Shown: positions 8,890-17,187, counted from the first letter of the stretch. The stretch is DNA of 64,000 bases from an uncultured Collinsella sp. (GCA_959599915.1 CAUGJE010000011.1:1-64000), one strand, 5' to 3'. Made by a program: numbers and translations. Notes: generated by a model not told the origin, from the sequence alone.

Positions 8890-8926
8890 AACCACCACAA
8901 AGGTGCCTGTCCCCTTTGTGGTGGTT
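8890..8926. repeat. Perfect 14-bp stem palindrome between hisB and hisH
   Basis: AACCACCACAAAGG (8890-8903) pairs with CCTTTGTGGTGGTT (8913-8926) around the 9-base loop TGCCTGTCC, followed by TT. It is an intergenic palindrome inside an operon, so it more likely modulates RNA stability or partial termination than ends transcription. The loop words GTGCCTGTCCC resemble the GGCACCTGGGGACAG motif at 20652-20666 read on the other strand. Confidence 0.7.
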
Positions 8927-8952
8927 TTGGACGAAGAGAAGGGGAGGGTCGC

Positions 8953-9654
8953 GTGGGCGAACCGAAGATTGTGGTGGTCGATTACCACAAGGGTAACTTG
9001 TCGAGCGTCGTGCGCGGGCTTGCGCGCGCCGGTGCCGCCGCCTGCACGTCGGACGATCCGGATCAGATCCGCAACGCCGACGGCTTGGTCATCCCGGGCG
9101 TGGGTGCGTTCTACGACGCGATTGCCTTTATGCGCGAGAGCGGCGAAGCGGACGCGGTGCTCGACGCCGTTGCCGCCGGAACTCCGCTGCTCGGCATCTG
9201 CCTGGGCCTTCAACTGTTTTTTGAGCGCGGCGACGAGGGTGTGCCGGTGGACGAGGGTGCGGACGCGGACGACGATGCCTCCGAGCATGCCGGTGGCCCC
9301 TGGGTCGATGGCCTGGGCATCATGCGCGGCTCGTGCACGCGTTTGGAGTCGAGCCGCCTCAAGGTGCCGCACGTGGGCTGGGACCAGGTGCACATGACGC
9401 CTGCCGGCGCGGCCGATCCACTGCTTGCCGGTTTTGCCGAGGGCGCCAATATGTACTTCACCCACAGCTATGCGGTGACCGACGATGCCGATGCCGCCGA
9501 TGTTCTGGCGCGCACGCACTACACGCGGAGCTTCCCGTGCATCGTGCGCCACGGCAACGTGTGGGGCTGCCAGTTCCATCCCGAGAAATCCTCTGCGCTG
9601 GGTCAGCGCATCCTTAAGAACTTCGTCAACATCGTTGAGGAGGCCGGCCGATGA
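8953..9654 (+). CDS. hisH: Imidazole glycerol phosphate synthase, glutaminase subunit
   Basis: A class I glutamine amidotransferase that feeds ammonia to HisF. The nucleophile elbow GICLGLQLFFERGDEG holds the catalytic cysteine and CQFHPEKS holds the catalytic His-Glu pair; VIPGVGAFYDA near residue 50 is the oxyanion region. The start is GTG at 8953, after GGGGAGGG; the open frame continues upstream, but that part overlaps hisB. It has 233 residues, slightly more than usual, with an acidic insert (DEGADADDDASEHAG) after the nucleophile region. It overlaps hisA by four bases (ATGA). Confidence 0.95.
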   Translation: MGEPKIVVVDYHKGNLSSVVRGLARAGAAACTSDDPDQIRNADGLVIPGVGAFYDAIAFMRESGEADAVLDAVAAGTPLLGICLGLQLFFERGDEGVPVDEGADADDDASEHAGGPWVDGLGIMRGSCTRLESSRLKVPHVGWDQVHMTPAGAADPLLAGFAEGANMYFTHSYAVTDDADAADVLARTHYTRSFPCIVRHGNVWGCQFHPEKSSALGQRILKNFVNIVEEAGR

Positions 9655-10394
9655 TTCTGTTTCCCGCAATCGATTTGATCGGCGGCAAGGTCGTGCGCCT
9701 GGAGCGCGGCGACCGGAGCCACTGCAAGGTATATTCCGACGACCCCGTGGCCGTCGCCCGCTCCTTTGCCGAGCAGGGCGCGAGCTGGGTGCACGTCGTC
9801 GACCTGTCCGCTGCCTTTGGCGAGGATGAGGACGCGTGCGCTGCCAACTCGACGGCGATTAAGGCCATCTGCGGCGTCGACGGTCTGTCCGTGGACGTGG
9901 GCGGCGGCGTTCGCTCGCTCGCACGCATCGATGAGCTGGCAGGCTATGGTGCTCGCCGCATTGCGCTGGGCACGGTGCTCGTGACCGAGCCGGGTTTTGC
10001 TGAGGTGGCAGCCCAAGGCTTTGGCGAGCTGCTGGTGGCTGACATTGCCGCACGCGACGGTCAGGTCAAGGTGAACGGCTGGCGTGACGGCGCGGGCGTG
10101 GCACTTGACGATGCCGTGGCGCAGCTCACCGAGCTGGGCTTTGAGCACCTGGTCTACACTGACATCGCGCGCGACGGCATGCAGACGGGCATCGATGTGG
10201 CGGCGTATCGTCATGTGGCCGAGGTCGCGGGCTTTCCCGTCGTGGCGTCGGGCGGTATCTCGACGCTCGGCGATATCCGCGCGCTAGCCGCGGTGGGCGA
10301 GGACGCCATCGAGGGTGCTATCACCGGTCGTGCGCTCTACGAGGGCAACTTTACGCTGGCCCAGGCGTTGGCCGCCGCCCGAGGGGAGGAGTAG
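9651..10394 (+). CDS. hisA: Phosphoribosylformimino-AICAR phosphate isomerase
   Basis: A TIM-barrel isomerase that opens the ribose ring of ProFAR. LFPAIDLIGGKVVRLERGD at the N-terminus carries the catalytic aspartate, and VYTDIARDGMQTGIDV holds the second. VASGGISTLGDI is a phosphate-binding loop. Length 247 is standard. It is translationally coupled to hisH through the ATGA overlap, and hisF starts three bases after its stop. Confidence 0.95.
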   Translation: MILFPAIDLIGGKVVRLERGDRSHCKVYSDDPVAVARSFAEQGASWVHVVDLSAAFGEDEDACAANSTAIKAICGVDGLSVDVGGGVRSLARIDELAGYGARRIALGTVLVTEPGFAEVAAQGFGELLVADIAARDGQVKVNGWRDGAGVALDDAVAQLTELGFEHLVYTDIARDGMQTGIDVAAYRHVAEVAGFPVVASGGISTLGDIRALAAVGEDAIEGAITGRALYEGNFTLAQALAAARGEE

Positions 10395-10397
10395 CCC

Positions 10398-11180
10398 ATG
10401 CTAACCAAACGCGTGATTCCCTGTCTGGATGTTAAGGACGGCCGAGTGGTCAAGGGCGTCAACTTTGTGAGCCTGCGCGATGCGGGCGACCCGGTGGAGC
10501 TGGCCCGCGCCTACGACCGCGAGGGTGCGGACGAGGTCGTATTTTTGGACATTACCGCGACGAGCGACAACCGCGCGACGACCATCGAGATGGCGGCGCA
10601 TGCGGCCGAGGAGCTGGCGATTCCCTACACCGTGGGCGGCGGCTTTCGTGACTTGGCGGGCATGCGAACCATGGTGGCTGCCGGTGCCGATAAGGTGTCG
10701 CTCAACTCCGCCGCCGTGCGCGACCCGTCGCTGATCAGCCAGGCTGCCGCGGCGTTTGGCAGTCAGGCCGTGGTCGTGGCGATCGATGCCAAGCGCGTGG
10801 GGCTGCCTGGGGAGCCGGGCGCCGATAAGTGGGAGGTCTTTACGGCGGGCGGCCGCAACGCTACGGGTATCGACGCGGTGGCGTGGGCCGAGGAGGCGGC
10901 TCGTCGCGGCGCCGGCGAAATCCTACTGACCAGCATGGACCGCGACGGCACCAAGGCCGGCTTTGACCTGGCGCTCACTCGCGCCGTGGCGCGCGCGGTA
11001 CCGATTCCCGTCATCGCGAGCGGCGGCGTGGGTACGCTCGAGCATTTTGCCGAGGGTGTGATTGAGGGCGAGGCCGACGCCGTGCTGGCTGCCAGCGTCT
11101 TTCACTTTGGAACCTTCAGCATCCGCCAGGTCAAGGAGTATATGGCCAGCCAGGGTATCCCTATGAGGTTGGACTTCTAA
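10398..11180 (+). CDS. hisF: Imidazole glycerol phosphate synthase, cyclase subunit
   Basis: A TIM-barrel lyase/cyclase that uses ammonia from HisH to form IGP and AICAR. RVIPCLDVKDGRVVKGVNF carries the first catalytic aspartate, and LLTSMDRDGTKAGFDL carries the second. GGFRDLAGMRTMVAAGADKVSLNSAA and IASGGVGTLEHF hold phosphate-binding loops. It has 260 residues and a ribosome site GAGGAG upstream. Its order after hisA is typical of his operons. Confidence 0.95.
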   Translation: MLTKRVIPCLDVKDGRVVKGVNFVSLRDAGDPVELARAYDREGADEVVFLDITATSDNRATTIEMAAHAAEELAIPYTVGGGFRDLAGMRTMVAAGADKVSLNSAAVRDPSLISQAAAAFGSQAVVVAIDAKRVGLPGEPGADKWEVFTAGGRNATGIDAVAWAEEAARRGAGEILLTSMDRDGTKAGFDLALTRAVARAVPIPVIASGGVGTLEHFAEGVIEGEADAVLAASVFHFGTFSIRQVKEYMASQGIPMRLDF

Positions 11181-11189
11181 TGCTGCGGC

Positions 11190-11283
11190 TTGTCCAGGCA
11201 CCGCATCTTGCCGCTCAAACCGTCGCTCGCGTACCAAAGTACGCGTCGCTCCTCTTTCGCGGCAACCTGCGGTACCTGGGCAA
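11190..11283 (+). promoter_or_regulatory. Long branched hairpin between hisF and hisI
   Basis: TTGTCCAGG (11190-11198), ACCGCA and TTGCCGC pair in order with GCGGCAA, TGCGGT and CCTGGGCAA (11275-11283), leaving short internal loops. An inner hairpin CGCGTAC-caaa-GTACGCG caps it. The whole 94-base stretch can fold into one long arm. It has no T-run, so it is not a standard terminator. It may protect or process the mRNA, or be a repeated palindrome that landed in the operon. Confidence 0.65.
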
Positions 11284-11320
11284 CCCTCGCCGACATGCGG
11301 GATTTTAATTGGGGAGAGAA

Positions 11321-11650
11321 ATGGAAGAGATAACCGATCCTTCAAGGCTTACGTACGATGCCCACGGGCTGATTCCTTGCGTGGTTCAGCAGTATGACAC
11401 CGGCGAGGTGCTTATGGTTGCTTGGATGAACGAGGAATCGGTGGGGCTGACGCTCAAGACCGGGACCACGTGGTTTTGGAGCCGCAGCCGCCAGGAGCTC
11501 TGGAACAAGGGCGCGACGAGCGGCAACATGCAAGCGGTCAAGGAGCTTTGGGCCGACTGCGATAGCGATACGCTGCTGGTCAAGGTCGACTCTCCGGGCC
11601 CGGCTTGCCACACCGGCAACCGTACCTGCTTCTTTAAGAAACTCGCGTAG
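11321..11650 (+). CDS. hisI: Phosphoribosyl-AMP cyclohydrolase
   Basis: A zinc enzyme for the third step of the pathway, opening the adenine ring of PR-AMP. The motifs VLMVAWMNEESV, TTWFWSRSRQELWNKG, and the ligand-bearing DCDSDTLLVKVD and GPACHTGNRTCFF are all present. The 109-residue protein is a stand-alone cyclohydrolase, with the pyrophosphatase on the next gene, as in many actinobacteria. The ATG at 11321 follows GGGGAGAGAA. Confidence 0.95.
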   Translation: MEEITDPSRLTYDAHGLIPCVVQQYDTGEVLMVAWMNEESVGLTLKTGTTWFWSRSRQELWNKGATSGNMQAVKELWADCDSDTLLVKVDSPGPACHTGNRTCFFKKLA

Positions 11651-11695
11651 GGCGGGCGCTCGATTAGACGCTCGGTTACTAGAAAGGATTGAACT

Positions 11696-12013
11696 ATGGG
11701 TGTGCGCACCGCAAATGTTCAGGATGGAAATATCGGCGAGACGCTGACGGGGCTGGCCGAGGTGATTCACGGACGTCGCGATGCGTCGCCGGAGGAGAGC
11801 TATACCGCTCGTCTGTTGACCGACGTCGAGGACGAGCTGCTCAAGAAGCTTGCCGAGGAGGCGAGCGAGGTCATCATGGCCTGCAAGGATAACGACCATG
11901 ACCACATCCGCTACGAGGCCGGCGACCTGGTCTACCATCTGCTCGTAACGCTCGAACGCTACGGTATCACCCTCGACGAGCTTGCCGGCGAACTCAACGC
12001 CCGCCGCCACTAG
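11696..12013 (+). CDS. hisE: Phosphoribosyl-ATP pyrophosphatase
   Basis: This performs the second step of histidine synthesis, hydrolysing PR-ATP to PR-AMP. It is an all-alpha MazG-like fold of 105 residues. The metal-binding pattern KKLAEEASEVIMACKD, followed by YEAGDLVYHLLVTLERYGI, is clear. AGAAAGGA lies upstream of the ATG. It is the last gene of the operon; a large palindromic element begins at its stop codon. Confidence 0.94.
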   Translation: MGVRTANVQDGNIGETLTGLAEVIHGRRDASPEESYTARLLTDVEDELLKKLAEEASEVIMACKDNDHDHIRYEAGDLVYHLLVTLERYGITLDELAGELNARRH

Positions 12014-12319
12014 TCATTGGGGACGTTCTTAAACGACTAGTCGTTAGGGACAGTCTTTGCCAGCGCTGCCAAATAACACGCCCAATTACTACGATGAAAC
12101 TGGATCTGCTGACCACACGTCGGTTTTGAGCAAATCGTCAACGCTTTTACCTGCGGTTTTATTTTCCGCATTAAGCCGATGGTCGGGGGTTTGCGGTTCA
12201 TCGTAGTAAACGGGCGTTCTTTTTGGCGGGTGGTGTTGCACGGGCGTCGGTGGTGAGCGAAACGACCTGTTTTCCTCCGTCCCCAAGGGGTCATTTGTGA
12301 AGAGTGTCCCCAATGACTA
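12011..12319. repeat. Nested palindromic intergenic element
   Basis: Outer arms of 21 bases, CTAGTCATTGGGGACgttCTT (12011-12031) and its near complement (12299-12319), enclose an inner pair of 13-base perfect arms, TTACTACGATGAA (12086-12098) and TTCATCGTAGTAA (12197-12209). The inner pair is extended to 12079 and 12216 by CGCCC/GGGCG. The core has CCTGCGGTTTTATTTTCCGC. No convincing protein is encoded. It fills the whole gap between the convergent hisE and PHP genes, so it may serve both as terminator. Its layout is that of a MITE or large repeated palindrome. Confidence 0.75.
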
Positions 12320-12320
12320 G

Positions 12321-13232
12321 TTAGGCGAGGGGTGTGGGTTCCCATTCGCCGGTGGGGTGGGGGATGTCGAAGGTTCGATAACCGCAGTCGTAGGCGTGGG
12401 CCTGAGCCTCGCGGATGTTCCAGCAGATGTCGCAGGCGCGGTGTGCGTCCGAGCCAAAAGTAATCGGCACCTCGGCGTGGGCGAAGCAACGCAACAGCCC
12501 GGTCGCGGGATAGAAGTCGTCGAGTCCCTTGCGCGGCGCGGCGGTCGAGACCTCGACACGGCGACCAGTGTCGTGAGCGCACTCGGCCATCTGCCTCCAA
12601 AACGGCGCGGGGTCAAAGTCGGGCGCGAAGCCTTCCTTCGAAAAACGCATGACCAGGTCGGGGTGAGCCATCACATCAAAATTGAGCGAGCTTTCGCAGG
12701 CGTGGCACCAGTCGTCGACATAACGCTCCCATACGCCGCGCACGCCTAAGTTTTCCCAAACATGCAGATTGGTGTCGTCGTCGATCCAGCCGCAGCGTGA
12801 GTCGGGCGTATCGGGGCGCGCGACGTTTTCCGTTTCCGCCGTACCCGCGGCACCTGCCATGATATCGCCGGGGTCGCCAATCCAGTGCACGCTGCCCAAG
12901 CGCACCACGGCGTCCTGGGACCAGCGCTCTACCAAGGGCTCGCAGCCTTCGTACCAATCGCATTCAAAACCGTAGATAAAGGTGAGCTCCGGCGCAATCT
13001 GCGCGGCGAGTTTGCGGGCGTCCTCAAAGGCCAGACGATGTGCCGGCAAGTCGCCCTCGACGACCTGCACCTCGCAGTTGGCGTCCATGCTGGCGGGCAG
13101 GGTGAGGTGGTCGGTCGAGACCATGACACGGCAGCCGGTGGCGGCAGCAGCGCGGACGTTGTCCTCAAACGAGGCATGGCCGTCCGAAAACGAAGTATGG
13201 GTGTGGCAATCGACCAGCGGACACGCGGGCAT
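12321..13232 (-). CDS. PHP-family histidinol-phosphatase
   Basis: A PHP-fold phosphoesterase of 303 residues. Metal-binding motifs are DCHTHTSFSDGH at residues 8-19, STDHLT, a central GFECDWY, GSVHWIG and the C-terminal ITFGSDAHRA. These match the HisK/HisJ type that dephosphorylates L-histidinol phosphate. The operon has no HisN-type or HisB-N phosphatase, so this gene fills the missing step. The ATG at 13232 follows AAAGGAG; the frame runs on upstream without a coding pattern. It is convergent with hisE rather than in the operon, so its regulation may differ. Confidence 0.87.
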   Translation of the reverse strand: MPACPLVDCHTHTSFSDGHASFEDNVRAAAATGCRVMVSTDHLTLPASMDANCEVQVVEGDLPAHRLAFEDARKLAAQIAPELTFIYGFECDWYEGCEPLVERWSQDAVVRLGSVHWIGDPGDIMAGAAGTAETENVARPDTPDSRCGWIDDDTNLHVWENLGVRGVWERYVDDWCHACESSLNFDVMAHPDLVMRFSKEGFAPDFDPAPFWRQMAECAHDTGRRVEVSTAAPRKGLDDFYPATGLLRCFAHAEVPITFGSDAHRACDICWNIREAQAHAYDCGYRTFDIPHPTGEWEPTPLA

Positions 13233-13361
13233 GGCGACTCCTTTGCATTTGGTGAATCCGCTCCATTGTAATGGTGCAGCTCTCGACACGCCGCTCACGC
13301 CGGAGCTCGAAATCGACCGGAAAGGCTGCGCAGTGCGCGGTGCGGCCCCGCTCCAAAACAT

Positions 13362-13414
13362 GTGCGTCAGCCTCCAAAACCGACAAAAAATGACATGTTT
13401 GGAGGCTGACGTAC
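13362..13414. repeat. 17-bp stem palindrome upstream of the PHP gene
   Basis: GTGCGTCAGCCTCCAAA (13362-13378) pairs with TTTGGAGGCTGACGTAC (13398-13414) with one G-T pair and a 19-base loop. It lies between the divergent PHP and LarC-like genes. It has no T-run; it may be a repeated palindrome or a regulatory site. The rest of 13233-13526 shows no gene. Confidence 0.65.
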
Positions 13415-13526
13415 ACGTTTGGATAGGGGCGAGGGCGGCGACGGACGAAAGTCGCGCTTGCGCCACGTCCGATGTGCTAGCGTTTGGGTGAATAAAACGA
13501 GCCCGCGCGGAAAGGATCCGGACCGT

Positions 13527-14012
13527 ATGCAATGCGATAGTACATCCCCGCTGTCTCGCGAGACCGATGCACCCGAAACTATCGTCAAGCTGGAGTGCGA
13601 CATCGACGATGCGTCGCCCGAGGTACTCGCCTATGCCGCCGACCGCCTGCGCGAGGCGGGCGCCCGCGAGGTGCACTGGCTGCCTCTCTACTGCAAAAAA
13701 GGTCGTCCCGGCTGGCAGCTGCAGGTAATCTGCGCCCGTGAGGACATTGACCGCCTGCAGACGATCATCTTTTTGGAAACCACGACCAACGGCATCCGCC
13801 GCCAGGTTATGGAGCGCGTCTGCCTGCCGCGCCGCTTTGAGCAGGTGGCGACGCCTTGGGGCGAGGTGGCCGTCAAAGTAGCCACCCTGCCCGACGGCAG
13901 TGAGCGTGCGGCGCCCGAGTACGAGGACTGCGCCCGTCTTGCCCGTGAGTGCGACGTGCCGCTCCAGCGCGTGATGCAGGCGGCACAAGCCTCGGCACTG
14001 CGATTTGAGTAA
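13527..14012 (+). CDS. LarC-like C-terminal domain protein (nickel insertion family)
   Basis: A 161-residue protein similar to the C-terminal half of LarC, the nickel chelatase that completes the nickel-pincer cofactor of lactate racemase. Visible features are VKLECDIDDASPEVLAY and the pair FLETTTNGIRRQVMERVCLPR and ATPWGEVAVKV, which are typical of LarC2. There is no N-terminal LarC domain and no larA, larB or larE nearby. In some lactobacilli larC1 and larC2 are joined by frameshifting, but no larC1 reading frame is seen upstream. The ATG at 13527 follows AAAGGA at 10 bases. It may be a partner acting in trans or a stand-alone remnant. Confidence 0.75.
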   Translation: MQCDSTSPLSRETDAPETIVKLECDIDDASPEVLAYAADRLREAGAREVHWLPLYCKKGRPGWQLQVICAREDIDRLQTIIFLETTTNGIRRQVMERVCLPRRFEQVATPWGEVAVKVATLPDGSERAAPEYEDCARLARECDVPLQRVMQAAQASALRFE

Positions 14013-14067
14013 CGCGGCCGGTGGCACGCCGCCTCCAGCCCCATCAACCCCACCCGAAAGGACCACC

Positions 14068-14616
14068 ATGAAATACCTCATCGCCTCCGACATTCACGGC
14101 TCGGCATACTGGGCCGAGCGCCTGGTCGCCGCCATCGAATCCGAGCAGCCCGACCGCATCGTGCTGCTGGGCGACCTGCTCTACCACGGCCCGCGTAACG
14201 ACCTGCCGCGCGACTACGCCCCCAAGCGTGTGATTCCGCTGCTCAACGCCCTGGCCGACCGCATCATCGCCGTCCGCGGCAACTGCGACGCCGAAGTCGA
14301 CCAGATGGTGCTCGACTTCCCCGTCATGGCCGACTACGCCACGCTGTTCGACGAGGCCGGCCGCGAGCTGTTCCTGACGCACGGCCACGTCTTTGGCGCC
14401 GGCATGCACAACAGCGTCGACCACGCGCCCGCACTGCCCGAGGGTTCCGCGCTCGTCTACGGCCACACGCACATCAAGGTTAACGAGGAAAGCGCCGCAT
14501 ACCCGGGCCTGTGGCTCTTCAACCCCGGCAGCGTGAGCATCCCCAAGGACGGCACGCACAGCTACGGCATCTACGAGGGCGGCGCGTTCCGCCATGTGAT
14601 CATGGAGGAGAACTAA
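14068..14616 (+). CDS. yfcE: YfcE-type metallophosphoesterase
   Basis: A small calcineurin-like phosphodiesterase of 182 residues. All metal-binding motifs are present in order: SDIHG, LLGDLLYHG, RGNCD, LTHGH and YGHTH. The length and the motif spacing match the YfcE/MJ0936 family, whose physiological substrate is uncertain. GAAAGGACC precedes the ATG at 14068. The mazG gene starts two bases after its stop, so the two are co-transcribed. Confidence 0.88.
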   Translation: MKYLIASDIHGSAYWAERLVAAIESEQPDRIVLLGDLLYHGPRNDLPRDYAPKRVIPLLNALADRIIAVRGNCDAEVDQMVLDFPVMADYATLFDEAGRELFLTHGHVFGAGMHNSVDHAPALPEGSALVYGHTHIKVNEESAAYPGLWLFNPGSVSIPKDGTHSYGIYEGGAFRHVIMEEN

Positions 14617-14618
14617 CC

Positions 14619-15479
14619 ATGGCCGAGCATATGGCTCAGCAAAATGCCGAGGGTTCGCGCGACCTGTCCACGCTGGTCGACGCGTCGGCCGAGCTGCAAC
14701 ATCTGGTGCAGACCATCTGGCGCCTGCGTCAGCCCGACGGCTGCCCGTGGGACCGCGAGCAGACGCACCGCAGCATCGGCAAGAACATGATCGAGGAAGC
14801 CTACGAGGCGCTCGATTGCATCGAGGCGGACGACGTGGCGCATCTGCGCGAGGAGCTGGGCGACGTGCTCATGCAGGTGGTGCTGCATGCGCAGATTGCG
14901 GCGGACGCCGGTGAGTTTACGCTGGCCGATGTGGCACGCGATATCGACGCCAAGCTCATCCGTCGTCACCCGCACGTGTTTGGCGATGCAGATGCCGATA
15001 ACTCCGACGATGTGCTCAAGATCTGGGACGAGGTCAAGCTTGCCGAGAAGGCTGCCAAGGACAAGGCCGTGGCGGCAGGCGAGGCTGCGCCCGAGGGCTT
15101 GCTCGACGGCGTGCCCACGCATCTGCCGGCGCTGATGCAGGCCCAGAAGGTGTCGCACAAGGCAGCGGCCGTGGGCTTTGAGTGGGAGTCGGTCCAGGAC
15201 GTGTGGGACGAGGTTGCTGAGGAGCGTGCCGAGTTTGAGGCCGAGGCTCCCGGCTCGCCCGAGCGCGAAATGGAGTTTGGCGACCTGCTCTTTGCCCTTG
15301 TTAACGTTGCGCGCAAAGAAGGCATCGACGCCGAGAGCGCCCTGCGTGCGAGCACGGCCAAGTTCCGCCGTCGCTGGGCCGCGATGGAGGCCGCCGTGCA
15401 CGAGGCGGGCGATGACCTCGCCGCCTACTCAACCGCTCAACTCAACGACCTGTGGGACCAAGCAAAAGCAAGCGAGTGA
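14619..15479 (+). CDS. mazG: Nucleoside triphosphate pyrophosphohydrolase MazG
   Basis: A house-cleaning NTP pyrophosphatase. The N-terminal half has the MazG signature RLRQPDGCPWDREQTH, followed by EEAYEALDCIEADD and REELGDVLMQVVLHAQ, with the acidic metal ligands. A second, weaker MazG copy lies in the C-terminal half (PEREMEFGDLLFALVNVAR). At 286 residues it is the full two-domain type. The ATG at 14619 follows GGAGGAG; the longer frame overlaps yfcE and is rejected. Confidence 0.94.
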   Translation: MAEHMAQQNAEGSRDLSTLVDASAELQHLVQTIWRLRQPDGCPWDREQTHRSIGKNMIEEAYEALDCIEADDVAHLREELGDVLMQVVLHAQIAADAGEFTLADVARDIDAKLIRRHPHVFGDADADNSDDVLKIWDEVKLAEKAAKDKAVAAGEAAPEGLLDGVPTHLPALMQAQKVSHKAAAVGFEWESVQDVWDEVAEERAEFEAEAPGSPEREMEFGDLLFALVNVARKEGIDAESALRASTAKFRRRWAAMEAAVHEAGDDLAAYSTAQLNDLWDQAKASE

Positions 15480-15518
15480 GGCCTGCGTCTCTCACGGCAT
15501 CCATTCGTAGAGAGGTTT

Positions 15519-16886
15519 CTACAAGCAAAAAGCCATATACAACGGAAGATGTGCCAGCTGTGCTTCGGCATCCCACTCGAGTTGTTTAGGGTGCAACACG
15601 TAAGCCATCCCAATCTTCTTGTTAAAGCGCGCGCGGAATCGGTCGAGGGAGATGGTTCCGTATCTGCGTGGCGACTTAACTTCGATAGGGCTGATGCGCG
15701 GCTTTCCGGCGGCATTGACATAGGGTCGGGTAACGAGGAAGTCGATTTCCATGCGCTCCTCCCCCTCCTTCTTTCCGCTTTGGGAATAAAAGAAGAGCCT
15801 GTGTCCATTGGCCTTTAGAGATTGGGCAACGTAGTTTTCGGTAAGCATTCCTTCGTTCAATCCGATGTCACCGCGAAGCACGGCCCTGTAAACGTCTTCA
15901 TCGGTATCGTTGTTGTCAGAGAAGGCAAGCGTTACAAGCAGGCCGGTGTCTGCCATGTAACACTTGAGGGCCGTTTGCTCCATGCTGAGTGAAAGGCCCA
16001 CGCTCGGTTCGCTTGCGGCATAGCAGATATTGGCAATTCGCGCGTCTGCCAGCCAAAAGAAGGCTTCTTCGTAGGTGCGCATGCGTGCGTTTTTATCAAG
16101 TGAGGAAAGCTTGAATCGTTTTTCGTGCCTAGAGAGCTGACCCGGGATGCCATCGAGTACGGAGACGACTTTGAATTCGTAACCGGTTGCAAAACGAGAG
16201 ATATCGTTGCGATAGAGCTGGACGATTCGGCGCTTCGAAGCGTCGACGGGCGCAAAAGCGCGCTGCTCAACATAGATGGATACCGGCTCAGGCATGCCGC
16301 CTACGAGCATGTATTCGCGCATAAGGGAGAGCGCTCTGCGATGTAGGGCATCGGGGAGCGGCTTCATCTTGTTAAAACTCATGCGAATGAGATCGGCCAG
16401 CCCCTTTTCGTCCATGCCCCAAAGAAACTCCTCAAAGTCGAGGGGCTCAAGTTCCAGAGACTCTTCCTCGGACGGGATAACGATATCTTTAATGTTCTGC
16501 TTGATACTGAGCAGGGATCCAGTTTCGATGTAGTCGTAACGTCCGTCTGCAACGAGATACTTGATGAGTCCGCGTGCTTGCGGGTACATCTGGACCTCGT
16601 CAAAGACGATAAGCGTCTCGTGTTCATAGAGTTTGACGTTATAGAAAACCGAGAGATAGAGGAAGAGCGAGTCGAAGTCAGTGCGATAGTCCTCAAAATA
16701 TTGCTTAACTTCGGCAGGTGCTTGAAAGAAATCAATGACAAGGCAGGACTTGTATTCGGTTTCTCCAAACGTGTGGGCAAGCGTGCTCTTGCCGACGCGG
16801 CGGGCTCCTTCAATAAGAAGTGCTGTTTTACCAGCGCTTTCATGCTTCCATTTTAGTAGTTTGTCATAGGCTTTTCGTTTAAGCAT
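15519..16886 (-). CDS. DUF4143-type P-loop ATPase 1
   Basis: A 455-residue AAA_14/DUF4143 ATPase. Walker A is GARRVGKST at residues 27-35, and Walker B is LIVFDEVQMYP. Then LEPLDFEEFLW and MREYMLVGGMPEPV are the usual family landmarks. The C-terminal part, with EMLTENYVAQSLKANG and MEIDFLV, resembles a degenerate PD-(D/E)XK fold. The ATG at 16886 follows GAGGTAG. These proteins are abundant in gut bacteria and their function is largely unknown. Its promoter region carries 33-bp-spaced repeats, as does the paralogue at 20692-21993. It is convergent with mazG. Confidence 0.88.
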   Translation of the reverse strand: MLKRKAYDKLLKWKHESAGKTALLIEGARRVGKSTLAHTFGETEYKSCLVIDFFQAPAEVKQYFEDYRTDFDSLFLYLSVFYNVKLYEHETLIVFDEVQMYPQARGLIKYLVADGRYDYIETGSLLSIKQNIKDIVIPSEEESLELEPLDFEEFLWGMDEKGLADLIRMSFNKMKPLPDALHRRALSLMREYMLVGGMPEPVSIYVEQRAFAPVDASKRRIVQLYRNDISRFATGYEFKVVSVLDGIPGQLSRHEKRFKLSSLDKNARMRTYEEAFFWLADARIANICYAASEPSVGLSLSMEQTALKCYMADTGLLVTLAFSDNNDTDEDVYRAVLRGDIGLNEGMLTENYVAQSLKANGHRLFFYSQSGKKEGEERMEIDFLVTRPYVNAAGKPRISPIEVKSPRRYGTISLDRFRARFNKKIGMAYVLHPKQLEWDAEAQLAHLPLYMAFCL

Positions 16887-16898
16887 GGCTACCTCGTA

Positions 16899-16992
16899 CA
16901 CGATATCCAGAACTTTTATAACCTGATTATGCACGATATCCAGAACTTCAGACCCTTAGAATTGCACGATATCCAGAACTTTGCACGATATA
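16899..16992 (-). promoter_or_regulatory. 33-bp-spaced direct repeats upstream of ATPase 1
   Basis: CACGATATCCAGAACTT occurs at 16899-16915, 16932-16948 and 16965-16981, each 33 bases after the last. A truncated copy CACGATATA follows at 16984. Three helical turns separate the full copies, so a protein would bind all on one face of the DNA. They lie 13-100 bases before the ATPase start. No strong promoter was identified among them. Confidence 0.85.
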
Positions 16993-17142
16993 AAAGCGCA
17001 TCATTGGCTCTTTCATTCGCAAGCCAGGTAAAGACGGTATGCCGATAGAAGAATTTAATGGGGGGGGGCGACCTCTAGAGATGAATGCTCGGTGCAAAAA
17101 CAAGCGTCCAAAGAATGATTTCTCCAATTCATATGTATCCTT

Positions 17143-17187
17143 TGGCTAACTTGGGGCATAATGCAAAAAGTGCGACATGGCTAACTT
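17143..17187. repeat. TGGCTAACTT direct repeat upstream of enolase
   Basis: TGGCTAACTT occurs at 17143-17152 and 17178-17187, 35 bases apart, in the region before eno. A run of nine G lies at 17060-17068. The remaining gap from 16993 to 17264 shows no gene and no clear promoter. It may hold the enolase control region. Confidence 0.4.

Noticed and set aside
12037..12600. Minus-strand frames over the palindromic element after hisE
   Set aside because: They read through the nested palindrome and overlap the PHP gene in another frame; composition is not coding.
16899..16992. CRISPR-like array
   Set aside because: The repeats are 17 bases with 16-base spacers and only three full copies; spacers are A+T-rich promoter DNA and no cas genes are present.
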